From assembly GCA_033439265.1 (NCBI GenBank), contig JAVTVX010000031.1:791501-855500 (forward strand): a stretch of DNA of 64,000 bases. The letters are read 5' to 3'. The notes under the pieces are model-generated. The model was not told the origin of the DNA, did not search any database, and saw nothing but the letters and a program-made list of their open reading frames with translations. A program made the translations under genes and the position numbers. The stretch comes from Dillenia suffruticosa. Lineage: Eukaryota; Streptophyta; Magnoliopsida; Dilleniales; Dilleniaceae. Below are positions 34,561 through 46,269 of this stretch, piece after piece; the first letter of the stretch is position 1, and each line of letters opens with the position of its first letter.

Positions 34561-35071
34561 CTATTTTAGATATTTATCTATTGATTTATTTGTTTTATTT
34601 TTATTTTTATTTTTATTTTTATCTTCTTTTTATTTTTATTTTTACATATATATATTTTTTATTATTTCATTTTTCTGTTCTCTATCTTTTTTAAATTTGT
34701 CTCTCAAATGGTTAATTCTAAATATTAAGATTAAAATTTAGTTTGTTGCTGTTGTTATTATTAGGATTTGTTGATATTATTTGTTTCCCAATTTGAGATT
34801 TTCTACCTGAACTTATGTATAAATGTCATCTATGGTTATCTTGTTTATTTTTTATTTTTTTTTTGGGGGGGGGTAGTGAATTGATACCTTAAGTGTATGA
34901 AGGTGAAGGAATCCTTGAATAATCAAAGTTATGCCAACCCATCTTTTTATAAAGCAAAAGAAAGTAAAAGGCGAGGACTGTGCAATCTTTCAATCATCAA
35001 GCTCCATTTGCTTGATTCCTCTGGAGAAACTTGTCTGTATTGATAACCATTACATCTTGCCTTGGCCCTTC
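34561..35071. other. Upstream region of the PP2 gene
   Basis: Low-complexity TTTTTA repeats at 34591-34650 and a T-run followed by G8 at 34855-34874. Promoter elements other than the TATA box were not assigned. Confidence 0.4.
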
Positions 35072-35078
35072 TATAAAA
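35072..35078 (+). promoter_or_regulatory. TATA box of the PP2 gene
   Basis: TATAAAA within CCCTTCTATAAAAGC lies 111 bp upstream of the ATG at 35183, a usual distance for a plant promoter with a leader of about 75-80 nt. Confidence 0.6.
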
Positions 35079-35182
35079 GCTATAGGAGTCTCAGTTTATA
35101 TGCTCATATTTTGCAATTCAAATTCAATTAAACCCTATCTACACGAAATTATTCTTGTATTTTCAAAGGCATCTCCCAAACA

Positions 35183-35980
35183 ATGAGCACTAATCCTCAC
35201 TTTGCAGCTGAAGAAGGTGCCACAAGAAAGGTATTCTTCTTCTTCTTCTTCTTCTTCATTTATGGAATTTTATCTTTTCCTTTTTCAGGAAGGAAAGGAT
35301 TTGAAAATATACCCCAGAGGAATGAATATTGTGTGGGGGAATGACGATCGATATTGGCGCATAGAGGAACCAAAGATAGGGTGAGTTTATCATTTTCTAA
35401 AACATATCTGCATATATAATTATTTTCATTTTTCTTTTTAAATTTCTCAAAGTTTTGTTCCTTCTTCCAATTGAAATGGAAAAAAGAAGGGAAAAAAAAA
35501 AGATTTATTCTGTACCATGAAACCACTTCATATTCATCCTGCAAATTTGCATGAGAAAAGTACAAGTTCAACAACATAAACTTGATGAAATTCCCTTGCA
35601 ATTACTTTTGTTTCTCCAGAAAGGCGGTGTTGCTACAGGTGAACTGGCTTGAGATTACAGGTAAAGTCCCACTGGTACGAGGAAAGAAATACAAAGTTGG
35701 GTTCAAGATATCGATGAAACCAGACGCGTTTGGCTGGGGAGACTTTCATTTAGTTGTATTAGCCAAGGTTGGAACGAACGGAGACTTGGTATCTAAGAAA
35801 GAAGCATTGAACTACGGCAAAGATAATTCATTTGATTTTCCATCGGATGGTGTTGAAGTCAATGTTCCAGCCAATGGGGACAGGGACACTGACCTCCACT
35901 TTGGAATGTATGAAGTGTGGAGTGGAAAATGGAAGGGTGGCCTGCAAATTCACCATGCTTTTGTTAGGGAGACTTCTTAA
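35183..35980 (+). CDS. Phloem protein 2 (PP2-A type) lectin, three exons
   Basis: Exons 35183-35230, 35289-35380 and 35620-35980 join through GT-AG borders into 166 codons with no stop. Exon 1 gives a short hydrophilic start (MSTNPHFAAEEGATRK). Exon 2 carries the PP2 signature YPRGMNIVWGNDDRYWRI. Exon 3 carries LQVNWLEITG, GKKYKVGFKISMKPDAFGW, VVLAKVG, and FGMYEVWSGKWKGGLQIHHA to the end. No signal peptide or membrane segment, fitting a cytosolic or nuclear GlcNAc-binding lectin. The small size and lack of an N-terminal F-box or TIR domain place it with short PP2-A proteins. Intron 1 has a (CTT)n tract. Regulation is not evident. Confidence 0.9.
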
Positions 35981-35999
35981 GCAGCAAATGCTAATTAAT

Positions 36000-36214
36000 G
36001 GCACAACTTATTGGCATCAAATTTTTTTAACACAACCATGATGTGCTTAAAAATTGTGTACAATAGTTGTGCCATATAGCTAGCATTGGCATGAGGGAAT
36101 TCAACTATGATCTTGTCCGAAAATGGAGACTATTCAATAACACATGATACATGATTATGTAATGAACCAATGGATAACATTTGGATCTTACGGATCTGAA
36201 TTATGCAACCTATA

Positions 36215-36251
<37 letters not shown>

Positions 36252-37995
36252 AACATGACACATTTCTATCCTCTCTCTCTCTCTACATAGAAACCCTAGC
36301 CGTCTAGGGTATAGTTTTGATGTATGTTGCTGGGGAGTCATCACATGCAACAAATATAGTTTGTAATATGTCATAAACATTTATCCCGTATTGAAAAGTT
36401 AAATAAAATTTGATGGGTTTATAACTCATCAAATTTGAAACCATTTGAATTTGGTTGAAACGGTGTGCTGAATGAAAAATAAGATTTTCATTAAATGATC
36501 CTTTAAAAATAAATAAATAAATAATTATTTAAGGGTTTACCTATTCAGTTATTTTTATTCAAAAGACATAATTTTAAAAATTAAATAAATCGATATTTTT
36601 GATTAAAATGTCAATTTTTAATATTTAAGTGATATCTATTGTATTGAGTAAATAGTTGATTTTTTAAATCAAAATGATATATTCATTATGTCCACCGTAG
36701 CATCATAAGATTTTCATACCGAATTATAATGTAAATTTGTAACTAAAATATATATAAAAAAAATCACATATTCATTAACTTGACCGAATTAAAGCATAAT
36801 TTAGAAATATAATTTCTGAAAATAAAAAACAATGCATGAACAATGGAAAACAAATTCATAAACAAAATAAAGAGTTAGAATATAACCATCTTATTTTGAA
36901 AAATCGAAGGGTTTTTTTATTTTATTTTTTTATGCTATTTGATTAATATCCCCGATCATAAGGTAAGGTCTCTAGTTCGTTAAAACGAAAAATACGAACA
37001 ATCAAAAATTAATTTATCAAAAGATCAAAAAATACAAACCATTAAAAGGCCTCTACAAAATTTTGAATTAGTTGAGAAAATTACTAAAATAATCCCTCGG
37101 GAGAAATTTCCTAATCTTCGAGACAAAGGATGCAGGAGCAAGGAGACTAGCTTGCTTCCCAAGCAATTGGCTTTGAAACGCTAATGAAGTTGAGAAAGAG
37201 AGGGTAGTTGGTCCGCCACGTTCGCGTGGCCATTGAGGAGAAGCCCACTGATGCGCCATGGTGGCATGCTAGGGACAATCCCAACACGCCACGTGGCACT
37301 ACCACTAAGCATTTTTTATTTTCCATTTTTTAAAATTAAAAAATTCAAAATTTCTTTAAATTTAAAAAATTTCCTTTTCAAATTTATTTGCCAAACTTTT
37401 ACTTTTTTGAAACCCTTTTCAAATTAGAACATTTCCCTCTTGTCAACGGACTTCAAATCACTTCCCAACATTGTCTAAAACTTGGATCTTATAATCGCAG
37501 TTTGAGGTTATGCTATTAATATTGTAATTTAATAACTACAAAATCGAAAATTTAATTTTTATTTTATTGTCGGTCACTTTATTTTATGTAATTTTTTAAA
37601 TTCACAGCGAAATGAAAATAAGAAAATATTATCTATGATTGACAACTAACATAGAGTGTATTACACCACTTATTTAGCAATGAATGTGTCTGAATGAATA
37701 AGTAAAGTTTTAGTTAAGAGTCACTGTCTATTCAAACCCCTTCATCTAAAGATCTTCATTCTTTCTAGGGTTATAGATTTCAATCAAATTTTTTGTATTT
37801 GAATCATATGTTCTGATCTAATCAATAAACTTAATTAGAAACTAATTTTTAATTAAATTAATTCATACCCGTCAAAGAATTTCAACAAAAGTGTTATCCC
37901 TATTTTACTCATGGCAAGGAATTTCATATCTATAATCACCCATCTCCGTACGTTACCCATGAAGACCACCATATATATATATATATATATATATT
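36000..37995. other. Intergenic downstream of PP2
   Basis: PP2 3' region, then (CT)n tracts at 36215-36250 and 36273-36286, AT-rich sequence, and an (AT)n tract at 37972-37993. No gene or transposon motif recognised. Confidence 0.5.
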
Positions 37996-38163
37996 GGTTT
38001 TTACTATCAATATCTAGGTTTTGTTAAATTAATCTGATTCGAGTATTGTGAAACCCATTTAGATGTTAACTCTCCCAAATCCTCTTTCGTTATTCTCAAA
38101 ACTCGAACTCGAGATCTCTAATTAAAGGAAATAGAATATCTAACCACTCAATTTAAAAAAGTT
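37996..38163 (-). mobile_element. SINE of family S, minus strand
   Basis: Its reverse complement follows the 32780 copy: TTGAGTGGTTAGATATTCTA head, CTCGAGTTCGAGTTTTGAGA around the B box, GATTTGGGAGAGTTAACATC, AAATGGGTTTCACAATACTC, AATCAGATTAA, then an A-rich tail next to the (AT)n tract. The target duplication is not evident. Confidence 0.7.
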
Positions 38164-39856
38164 TGATCCATTAGATATGAAGCATTCACACTTGATTAGT
38201 ACGAATGCGTACACGTTAATAAATCCGAATCCACTATGCTTAATATAATTGTGTGACTTCAACTCTAGGAATTATATGAATCCACCAAAAATAATAACAT
38301 ATGTTGACTTCACATTAACCATACAATCATTATCCAATGGTAAAGTTTAGCCTACTCATCAATTGAGGGTTCCCTTAATAGTAGCGTGAGACTCGTGCTT
38401 TCTTTGTGATTGCCCAAAATGGTGCTAGATCCATATTATCCGCCAAGAAGCACAACAATTCCTTTGAATTTTGGTTTTGCTTTATTTACTCTAAATGGTG
38501 GAAACCTCAACCATCGCATACTCTACAAATCATGTCCAGCACACAAACAGATCGGACAAACCTTATTTGTGGGCTTAAAAGTTCTCGAGTGCTATCTTGA
38601 ATTTTGTCTAAAAAAGAGGTACTTCTATTATCAAGTGATATCTGCAATCGAAATTATTACTTCAATGGCAAAAATGCCTTGTCCTCCCCCCACCCTCCCT
38701 CCCTCCCTCAGTGACTAAATGTAGTCTCGGTACCCACTAAGTGTTGGAAAAATAAGACTTCAAAAACCTAAAGAGAATTTAATAAATCTAGAAAAATATA
38801 AAGACAATTAGTACTCCAACTAATCAATTACAAATTATCATTTAATCACCGAAGCTTTTTGATGGATACTATCCATATTATGAATTTGTGATAATATGAA
38901 CATTTTCTTAGGAAAACTGAAAAGTTTCTTGTTATGAACATCTTAAACATGTCATACGAGGGTCTACCTTCTTCCTACTTTTTGTTTTATTATTATTATT
39001 TAACTCCCTTTAGGTGGCCCATCCCATCTAATTTCCATCCCGTTTTGACCCACACGAACATGCAGGACGAGCCGAAAATCACGTCTACCTTTATGGAATT
39101 AAAATATTTAGCCCCATCCTGTCGTATATCCAAGGAGAGGACGAACCAGTTTGCGAGACTCTCCCCATTTTGATGGCTCTAAATACCTTTATGAATATAT
39201 TATTTTTTCGAACTCTGGTGTAAATAAAACATTATGCACTATAATAAAATCAATTAAGACACTATTGGAGCATTAAGGATACCATTCATCTCAATTCTAA
39301 TATTTATAGTTTTAATCTTTCCAAAATAATTCTAACAACTTAATTCTTTGAATTACAAGTACATCCAATTTGAAAATCAATCCAAACAGTATCAAGCAAC
39401 CTCTATTAAATCTGTGGTGCAATTTTCATCTCTTTTTACATTTTTCATTAAAAAAATTACACCGAAAATTTATATTTTTATTCACAATATTAATCTTTTT
39501 TTAGTTTTTGCATTGAGCACGTTCACTTTAATTCCATCTCCATGCAAAAAATGAGAGAAAGAGATTTAGTATTATTGATGGAGATTCCCCTAAATTCTAT
39601 TTCCATTAAGGGAGAGAGATTCACTTTAATTATGTTGTCATATAAAAAAAGAAGAGAGTTGAAATGATGAAAAAATGAAAAAAAAAAAAAGGAAAGAAAG
39701 CTATTTTTTTTGGGGGGGCAGAGGCTAAATTAACTAATGCAAATACCCAACCAAAGAAGGGCAAAACCAAATGCAAGTCTACAAAATCTGGTAGGCTTTA
39801 TCCCGGCAACTCATGAAACCTAAGGTTCATCACCGAGTGCTTCCCAAAAATAGGTG
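38164..39856. other. Intergenic, no gene
   Basis: AT-rich. Contains a (CCCT)n run at 38684-38709 and an A-run then T8G7 at 39680-39718. Open frames at 38406-38718 show no family motif. Confidence 0.5.
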
Positions 39857-40038
39857 TTGGCTCCTATAGATGAGATCGGGCCAGGCTGGGCCAGTCCGGC
39901 TTTGATCCGGTTCTTGGATGCGCCCAAGAACCGCAAACTGGTTTTGGCCACGGTTCTGAGACTTTCAGGGCCAGGTTGGGCCAATTCCCAAAAAAAATTT
40001 CTTGGAACCCACCTGGCCCAATAAATCAGGCCCACTAT

Positions 40039-40332
40039 CACTACAAGAAAACATGGTTTTAACGATGAAAAAATTTCGTCGCTATTTTACAATGAATTTA
40101 GTGACGAAAAATTATTCGTGACTAAATTTATAATGGATAGATTATTCGTGATTAAATTTGTCACTAATTAGCGACGGAAAAATTTTCATCGCTAAATCTG
40201 TTGCTAATTGGCGATAAAAAATTTTTCGTTGCAAAATTCTTCACTAATTAGTGATGAATAAAAATTTTGTGACTAAATTTTGTCACAAATACTGTTATTC
40301 ATCACTAAATTAAACGACGAAAATATTTCGTG
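40039..40332. mobile_element. CACTA end fragment inside the hAT element
   Basis: Starts CACTACAAGAAAAC and continues with TTTCGTCGCTA and GTGACGAAAAATTATTCGTG repeats, the same subterminal theme as the element at 10993-13302. Only one end is present: the sequence passes into copia tail sequence at 40333 and no matching GTAGTG end follows, so the rest was deleted when or after the copia arrived. Confidence 0.75.
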
Positions 40333-41051
40333 ATTATAAAGATATTAAGTGATATCTTTAACAGAAAGAGTATTGTATTAAAATACATAATACATGTATA
40401 GAGAAGAATGTACTCTTTTTCCTTCACTAGGGTTTTTGTTTCTCACTGGGTTTTTCCTTAATAAGATTTTAACGAGACATATTCTTTATACGATAGACAT
40501 CCAAGGGGGAGTGTTATAAATGATATGCATTTATTGTGGATATCTATTTATATGAGATCTTTCAAATAGAGACCATTGGCTTTTGGATTACTCAATCATT
40601 AAATTTTGGGTTACCATATTAACTAGTGGTGCCTTTTCATAATTTCTAAAAGTGCCTATATATAGATACATTTGTAATCTCATGATACACAATCAAATAT
40701 AGAGAAATAAAATTATTCTTCTCTCATTCTCTTTAAATTCTTTCTATGATTTTGTAATACGTTATCAGCACGAGTTTTGCTCAAGTCAAGAACACCTTCG
40801 GTAATCACAACTTGTAAGTATTTTTAATATAATCATGTCCCGTATACTGTTGATGATAACTTGTCTCTGATTATATATTGCATTTAGTTTTCTCAAAAAT
40901 AATTGGTATGAGTTGAGACGACTTGTTTGGTTAATAGATATCATATAAAGTTTTGGATATCATTTTTTCATACTGCTACTAATAATATATTTTAGTAACA
41001 TTTGTATAGTTTATTTTCTAATTTATTTTTGTGCTTATGTGATAGTAATTT

Positions 41052-41950
41052 ATGGCAAATCTCACCAAACTTGAGTTTATGGCTCTCGACATCTCGAGCA
41101 AAAATTACTTGTCATGGACCCTTGATGCTGAAATCCATTTGAATACAAATTGTCTCAGAGAAACAATTAAAGAACATAATAAAGAGATTTTACAAAATCG
41201 AGCCAAGGCAATGATTTTTCTCCGTCACCACCTCCACGAAGATTTGAAAATCGAGTATTTGATAGTAAAAGATCCACTTGAATTGTGGAAAAGTTTGGAG
41301 GAAAGATTTAACAACCAAAAAATGGTAATACTTCCTAAAATTCGTTATAATTAGATTCATTTATGATTTCAAGATTTTAAATCTGTAAGTGAATACAATT
41401 CAGCCGTTTTTAAAATTAGTTCTCAATTAAAATTATGTAGAAAATATTACTGATTATGATATGTTAGAGAAAACACTCTCCACTTTTCATTTCTCGAATA
41501 TGCTCCTGCAGCAGCAATATTGAGAGAAAAGTTTCAAGAAATATTTTGAACTAATTTCTTGTTTGCTTGTGGTCGAACAAAATAATGAGTTATTAATGAA
41601 AAATTATGAATTTCGTTCAACTAGCTCTAGTCCATTCCCCGAAGTGAATGCGACAATTCACAACAATTATGGACGTGGACGAGGACATGAAAATGGTTGT
41701 AGTCGAGGACGAGGACGTGGTCGTAGTCGTGACCGTGGCTGGAATGTTTACCGTAATGATCATACAAACTACCAGAAGTGGAAAAATAATGAGCAAAAAC
41801 TAGAAAAATGTGGATCTAGTTAGAATGTTGAGAATAAATGCTATCGATGTGGGGTGATTGGACATTGGTCACATACTTATCGTATGCCAAAGCATCTTGT
41901 CGAGTTTTATCAAGCCTCCTTGAAGGAAAAGGATACAATGTGAAAACAAT
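41052..41950 (+). pseudogene. Copia gag with mutated zinc knuckle
   Basis: Frame from the ATG at 41052 reads MANLTKLEFMALDISSKNYL then SWTLDAEIHLN, the Gag opening of this copia group, through LWKSLEERFNNQK to a stop at 41352. After frameshifts comes a basic stretch rich in G-R-G-R repeats (41660-41740), then CYRCGVIGHWSHTYR at 41838-41882. That is a CCHC nucleocapsid knuckle whose last Cys is Tyr. Confidence 0.85.
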
Positions 41951-42151
41951 GCCTTATATCAAAGTAATGACCCTAATAACTTTTTTGAGGGTCTTAAAAA
42001 TTTGCCCCAATTAGAAGTCGGTGATTTTCTTGAGAATGCTGAATATGGTGATTTTAATTAATGAAATTGTTTTCATATATCTATAATAAATTCAAATTTA
42101 TTATTTATTTGTTTGTTTATTTATTCATTTATTTATTGTTTTTAAATATCT

Positions 42152-43366
42152 ATGGATATTATTGGATCAAAGATCGAAGATGAGGATCTCTGTCTTGTAG
42201 ACAGTGCAACTACACACACAATTCTCAAAAGTAAAAGATATTTCTCTTATCTTATCATGCAAAAACAAAATGTGAATACTATATCTGGTAGTATAACCTT
42301 AATCGAAGGCTCCGGAAGAGCAAACGTTTTACTACTAGGAGGAACGAATTTCTTGATCAGTAATGCATTATTTGCACCTAAGTCCCACCGAAATTTATTA
42401 AATTTCAAAAATATTCACCTCAATGGCTATCATATAGAAACAATTAATATGAGAAATAATGAGTATTTGTGCATTACTCATATTAAAATGAGACATAAAC
42501 GAGTTTTGGAAAGACTCTTTATCTTCTCTTCAGGTTTTTATTATACATATATTAAACCAGTTGAAATAAATGTCATAGTAAACCAGAAGTTTATTAGTCA
42601 AAATGAATTCCTTTTATGGCATGATAGATTGGGTCATCTTAGATCTGTAATGAATCGACGAATTGTGTAACATTCTTCCGGACATCCATTGAAGAATCTG
42701 AAAATTCTTCAATCAAATGAATTTTCATGTGTTGCATATTATCAAGGAAAATTAATAGTAAAACCATCACCAAATAAGATTGAGTTTGAATGTCCTACAT
42801 TTTTAAATCGAATTTAAGGTGATATATGTGGACCGATTCACCCACCATATGGACCATTTCGATATTTTATAGTTTTAATAGATGTATCTACAAGGTGGTC
42901 ACATGTGTACTTATTATCAACTCGGAACCTGGCGTTTTCGAGATTACTTGCTCAGATAATTCGATTACAAGCACAATTTCTTGATTATCCCATCAAAACA
43001 ATCCGTCTTGATAATGCTAGAGAATTTATGTCTCAAGCATTTAATCACTATTGTATGTCTATTGGTATAAAGGTTGAATATCCTGTAGCTTATGTTCATA
43101 CTCAAAACGGTTTAGTAGAGTCATTTATTAAACGCCTTCAATTAATAGCGAGACCATTACTTTTGAAATCTAAGCTTCCCGTTCATGCTTGGGGACATGC
43201 AATCTTACATGCAGCAACACTTGTTCGCATCCAACCCACTAGTTCTCAAGCTTCCCCTTTCCAATTGGTATCTGGAAGAGAACCTAATATCTCTAATTTA
43301 CGAACTTTTGGATGTGCAGTTTATGTCCCTCTCATAGAACAAAAACGGTGTCTCAAAGGAAATTAG
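42152..43366 (+). pseudogene. Copia protease and integrase
   Basis: 42152-42670 carries the protease site LCLVDSATTHTIL and ends with the GAG-pre-integrase WHDRLGHL. After a stop the integrase core continues: FLNRI-stop-GDICGPIH (first Asp region), FIVLIDVSTRWSHVYLL, then TIRLDNAREFMSQAF (second Asp) and VESFIKRLQ, where the usual catalytic E in the AE(S/R)xIK context is still present as E in VES. The distal part reads ILHAATLVRIQPTSSQ and LRTFGCAVYVPL. In-frame stops at 42668 and about 42817 disable it. Confidence 0.88.
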
Positions 43367-44029
43367 ACATTTATATTGGTTATGATTCTCCTTCCATTAT
43401 CAAATATCTTAAACCCATGATAGGTGATATTTTTATTGCTAGATTTCTTTATTGTCGGTTTGATGAGACATTTTTTCCAACCTTAGGGGGCTATAATACT
43501 AGAAAAAGAAAGATGAAAAAAGAGATTATCTGGAGTAATCCATCCTTATGCCATTTTGATCCTCGTACAAAACAGTGTGAACTAGAAGTTCAACGGATCA
43601 TTTATTTGCAACAGATTGTAAATCAATTGCCAGATAATTTCTCTAATCTAAAACGAGTAACAAAATCACATGTTCCAACAGAAAATGCTTCTATCAGAAT
43701 TGATGTCTCTGAAGGACCCCTTCCAACAAATGAACATAAACCATGCCTAAAGCGTGAAAGATCAATGGGTTCTAAGGATAAAAACCCTCGAAAAAAAAGA
43801 TAAACAAATGAACAAATTGATCGTAAAGAAAAAGTAAATAATTCGACCTAAGAAGAAAAACTTTCGGAAGAAGTTAAAATAGATAATTAAGAAATATCGA
43901 TAAATTACATTTCTACAATGAAGACAGGATCGAACAAATACAAATATTGATGATATATTTGTCTACAATGTCGCAATTGATATAGTGAGTGAAAATGAGG
44001 AGTTTGAACCCACAACTATAAGGGAATGT

Positions 44030-45850
44030 TAATCAAGAGAGGATTGGCCAAAATGGAAGGAAACAATTCAGACAGAACTAACATCTCTCTCAAAACATGA
44101 GGTTTTTAGGCCCATTGTCAAAACACCTGAAGGTGTTAAACCAATAGGATATAAATGGGTATTCATGCAAAAAAGAAATGAGAAAAATGAGATTGTGCGA
44201 TACAAAGCTCCACTAGTTGCACAAAGCTTTTCGCAAAGACCTGGGATTGACTATGAAAAGACATATTCCCCTATAATGGATGCTATTACTTTTCGTTATC
44301 TTATTGATTTAGTAGTATATAAAAGACTTCATATGCAGATAATGGATGTCATTACAACATATTTATATTGTGCACTAGATAATGACATATACATGAAAAT
44401 CCCAAAAGAACTAAAAATGCCAGAAGCATACAATTCTCAAGAATTATTTTCTATTAGATTACAAAGATTTTTGTATGATTTAAAACAATCTGGGCGGATG
44501 TCGTACAATAGTCTTAGTGAATATTTGCTGAAAGAGGGTTATACAAATAACCCTATTTGCCCATGTGTTTTTATAAAGAAGTCCGGACATGGTTTTGTAA
44601 TAATTGCTATTTATGTTGATGACTTAAATATTATTGGCACTTCTGAAAAGATCTCAAATGCAATAAATTATTTAAAAAAAGAATTTGAAATAAAAGATCT
44701 TAGTAAAACTAATTTTTGTCTCGGCCTGCAGTTCAAGTACTTAAAGAATGAGATTTTTGTCCATCAATCAACTTATACTGAAAAAGTTTTTAAATGATTT
44801 AATATGGACAACTCATACCCATTAACCAGCCCCATGGTTGTTCGGTCACTTGATATACAAAAGGATCCTTTCCGTCCTCAGGATGACAATGAGAAGATTC
44901 TTGGTCTTGAAGTGCCATATTTAAGTGCAATTGGTGTTTTAATGTATCTTACTAATAATACCCGACCTGATATTGCTTTTACTGTAAATTTATTTTTTTT
45001 TTGGTACCATGTCTTGGACACCGCTCGGTATCCAAGACTTCGCCCCGACTAATCCAGACCGACCGCTGCAGTGGCTCCTTTTCGGGGGGCGGGTCTCCCA
45101 ACGGGGAACGATTCATACACATGACGGCCCGATATTCCTGGTGGGAGTCGAATCTCGGTCATGCTTAAGGGAACTCAACCTCACATCCAGTTGAGTCAAC
45201 CCACGTTAGTCTTTTACTGTAAATTTATTAGCAACATATAGTTCTGCTCCAACCAGAAGACATTGGAACGGAATTAAACATATTTTTTGATATCTCCGTA
45301 GAACGATTGATATAGGTCTATTTTATCCTTATGAACCAAATACACAATTAATTTGGTATACAGATGAAGGATATTTATCAGATCCACACAAAACTAGGTC
45401 ACAAACAGGTTATGTTTTGACATATGGTGGTACAACAATATCCTAGAGATCTATGAAGCAAACTATAACTATTATCTCATCAAATCATGCTGAAATAATT
45501 GCAATTCATGAGGCAAGTCATGAATGTGTATGGCTCAGATGAATGACTAATCATATTCAAGAATCATGTAATTTATTGACAAATAAGAAGACTCCAACGA
45601 TACTTCATAAAGATAATGCAGCTTGCATAACCCAATTAAAGGGTGAATATATCAAAGGTGATAGGACAAAACATATCTCCCCTAAATTATTTTTCACACA
45701 TGATTTATTACAAAGTGGAGATATTGACATACAAAAAATTCAATCAAGCGAGAATTCTGCAGATTTATTTACAAAAACATTACCCACTATAGCATTTAAG
45801 AAGTTGATTCATAATATTGGAATGTGGCATTATAAAGATATTAAGTGATG
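44030..45850 (+). pseudogene. Copia reverse transcriptase and RNase H, split by a SINE
   Basis: RT begins near 44047 (WPKWKETIQTEL) and continues in 44165-44797 with KPIGYKW, PGIDYEKTYSP, LYDLKQSGRMSYN and the catalytic YVDDLNIIG. The next block SAIGVLMYLTNNTRPDIAFT is cut at 44994 by a SINE; RT resumes at 45230 with the LLATYSSAPT region. RNase H follows: WYTDEGYLSDP, SRSQTGYV, then ILHKDNAACITQL, KHISPKLFF and ADLFTKTLP, ending HYKDIK at 45848. Stops and one split make it inactive. Confidence 0.88.
44995..45210 (-). mobile_element. tRNA-derived SINE with 19-bp TSD inside copia RT
   Basis: The 216-bp insert is flanked by perfect copies of CTTTTACTGTAAATTTATT (44976-44994 and 45211-45229). 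On the minus strand it starts with an A-box-like TGACTCAACTGG and a B box GATTCGACTCC about 40 bp later, continues through GC-rich body sequence (GGTCGGTCTGGATTAGTCGG), and ends GGTACC plus an A-tail (T9 on plus at 44992-45001). Much more GC-rich than its host. It post-dates the copia insertion. Confidence 0.9.
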
Positions 45851-46269
45851 TCTTTAATAGGGGGAGTATTGTATCAAAATACATAATACATGTATAGAGA
45901 AGAATGTACTCTTTTTCCTTCACTGGGGTTTTGTTTCCCACTGGGTTTTTCCCTAATAAGGTTTTAACGAGATATATTTTTTATACGATAGACATCCAAT
46001 GAGGAGTGTTATAAATGATATGCATTTATTGAAAATATCTATTTATACGAGTGACCTTTCAAATGGAGACCATTGGGTTTTGGATTATTCAATCATTAAA
46101 TTTTGGGTTACCATATTAACTAGTGGTGCCTTTTCATTATTTCTAAAAGTGCCTATAAATAGATACCTTTGTAATCTCATGATACACAATCAAATATAGA
46201 GAAATAAAATTATTCTTCTCTCATTCTCTTTAAATTATTTCTATGATTTCGTAATAAATAGGATTTTAT

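Larger units (their letters stand above)
40333..46256 (+). mobile_element. Ty1-copia retrotransposon (Ale/Retrofit-like) nested in hAT
   Basis: Two LTRs of about 249 bp (40512-40759 and 46007-46256) begin TGTTATAAATGATATGCATT and end GTAATA. The PPT CCAAGGGGGAG precedes the 5' one, and a degraded CCAATGAGGAG precedes the 3' one. A PBS-like CGTTATCAGCACGAG lies at 40760-40774, a form common in this copia group. Gag, PR, IN, RT and RNase H are all readable but broken by stops. The LTRs differ at more than ten positions including indels, so insertion is not recent. Unusually, 179 bp of internal tail (40333-40511) precedes the 5' LTR. Confidence 0.88.

Noticed and set aside
40371-40759. A 389-bp copia LTR starting at the first G-rich tract (40371/45867)
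   Set aside because: Lengths of both copies matched, but the segment before TGTTATAAATG is the tail commonly found between RNase H and the PPT in this copia group, so the LTR is better placed at 40512-40759 and 46007-46256.
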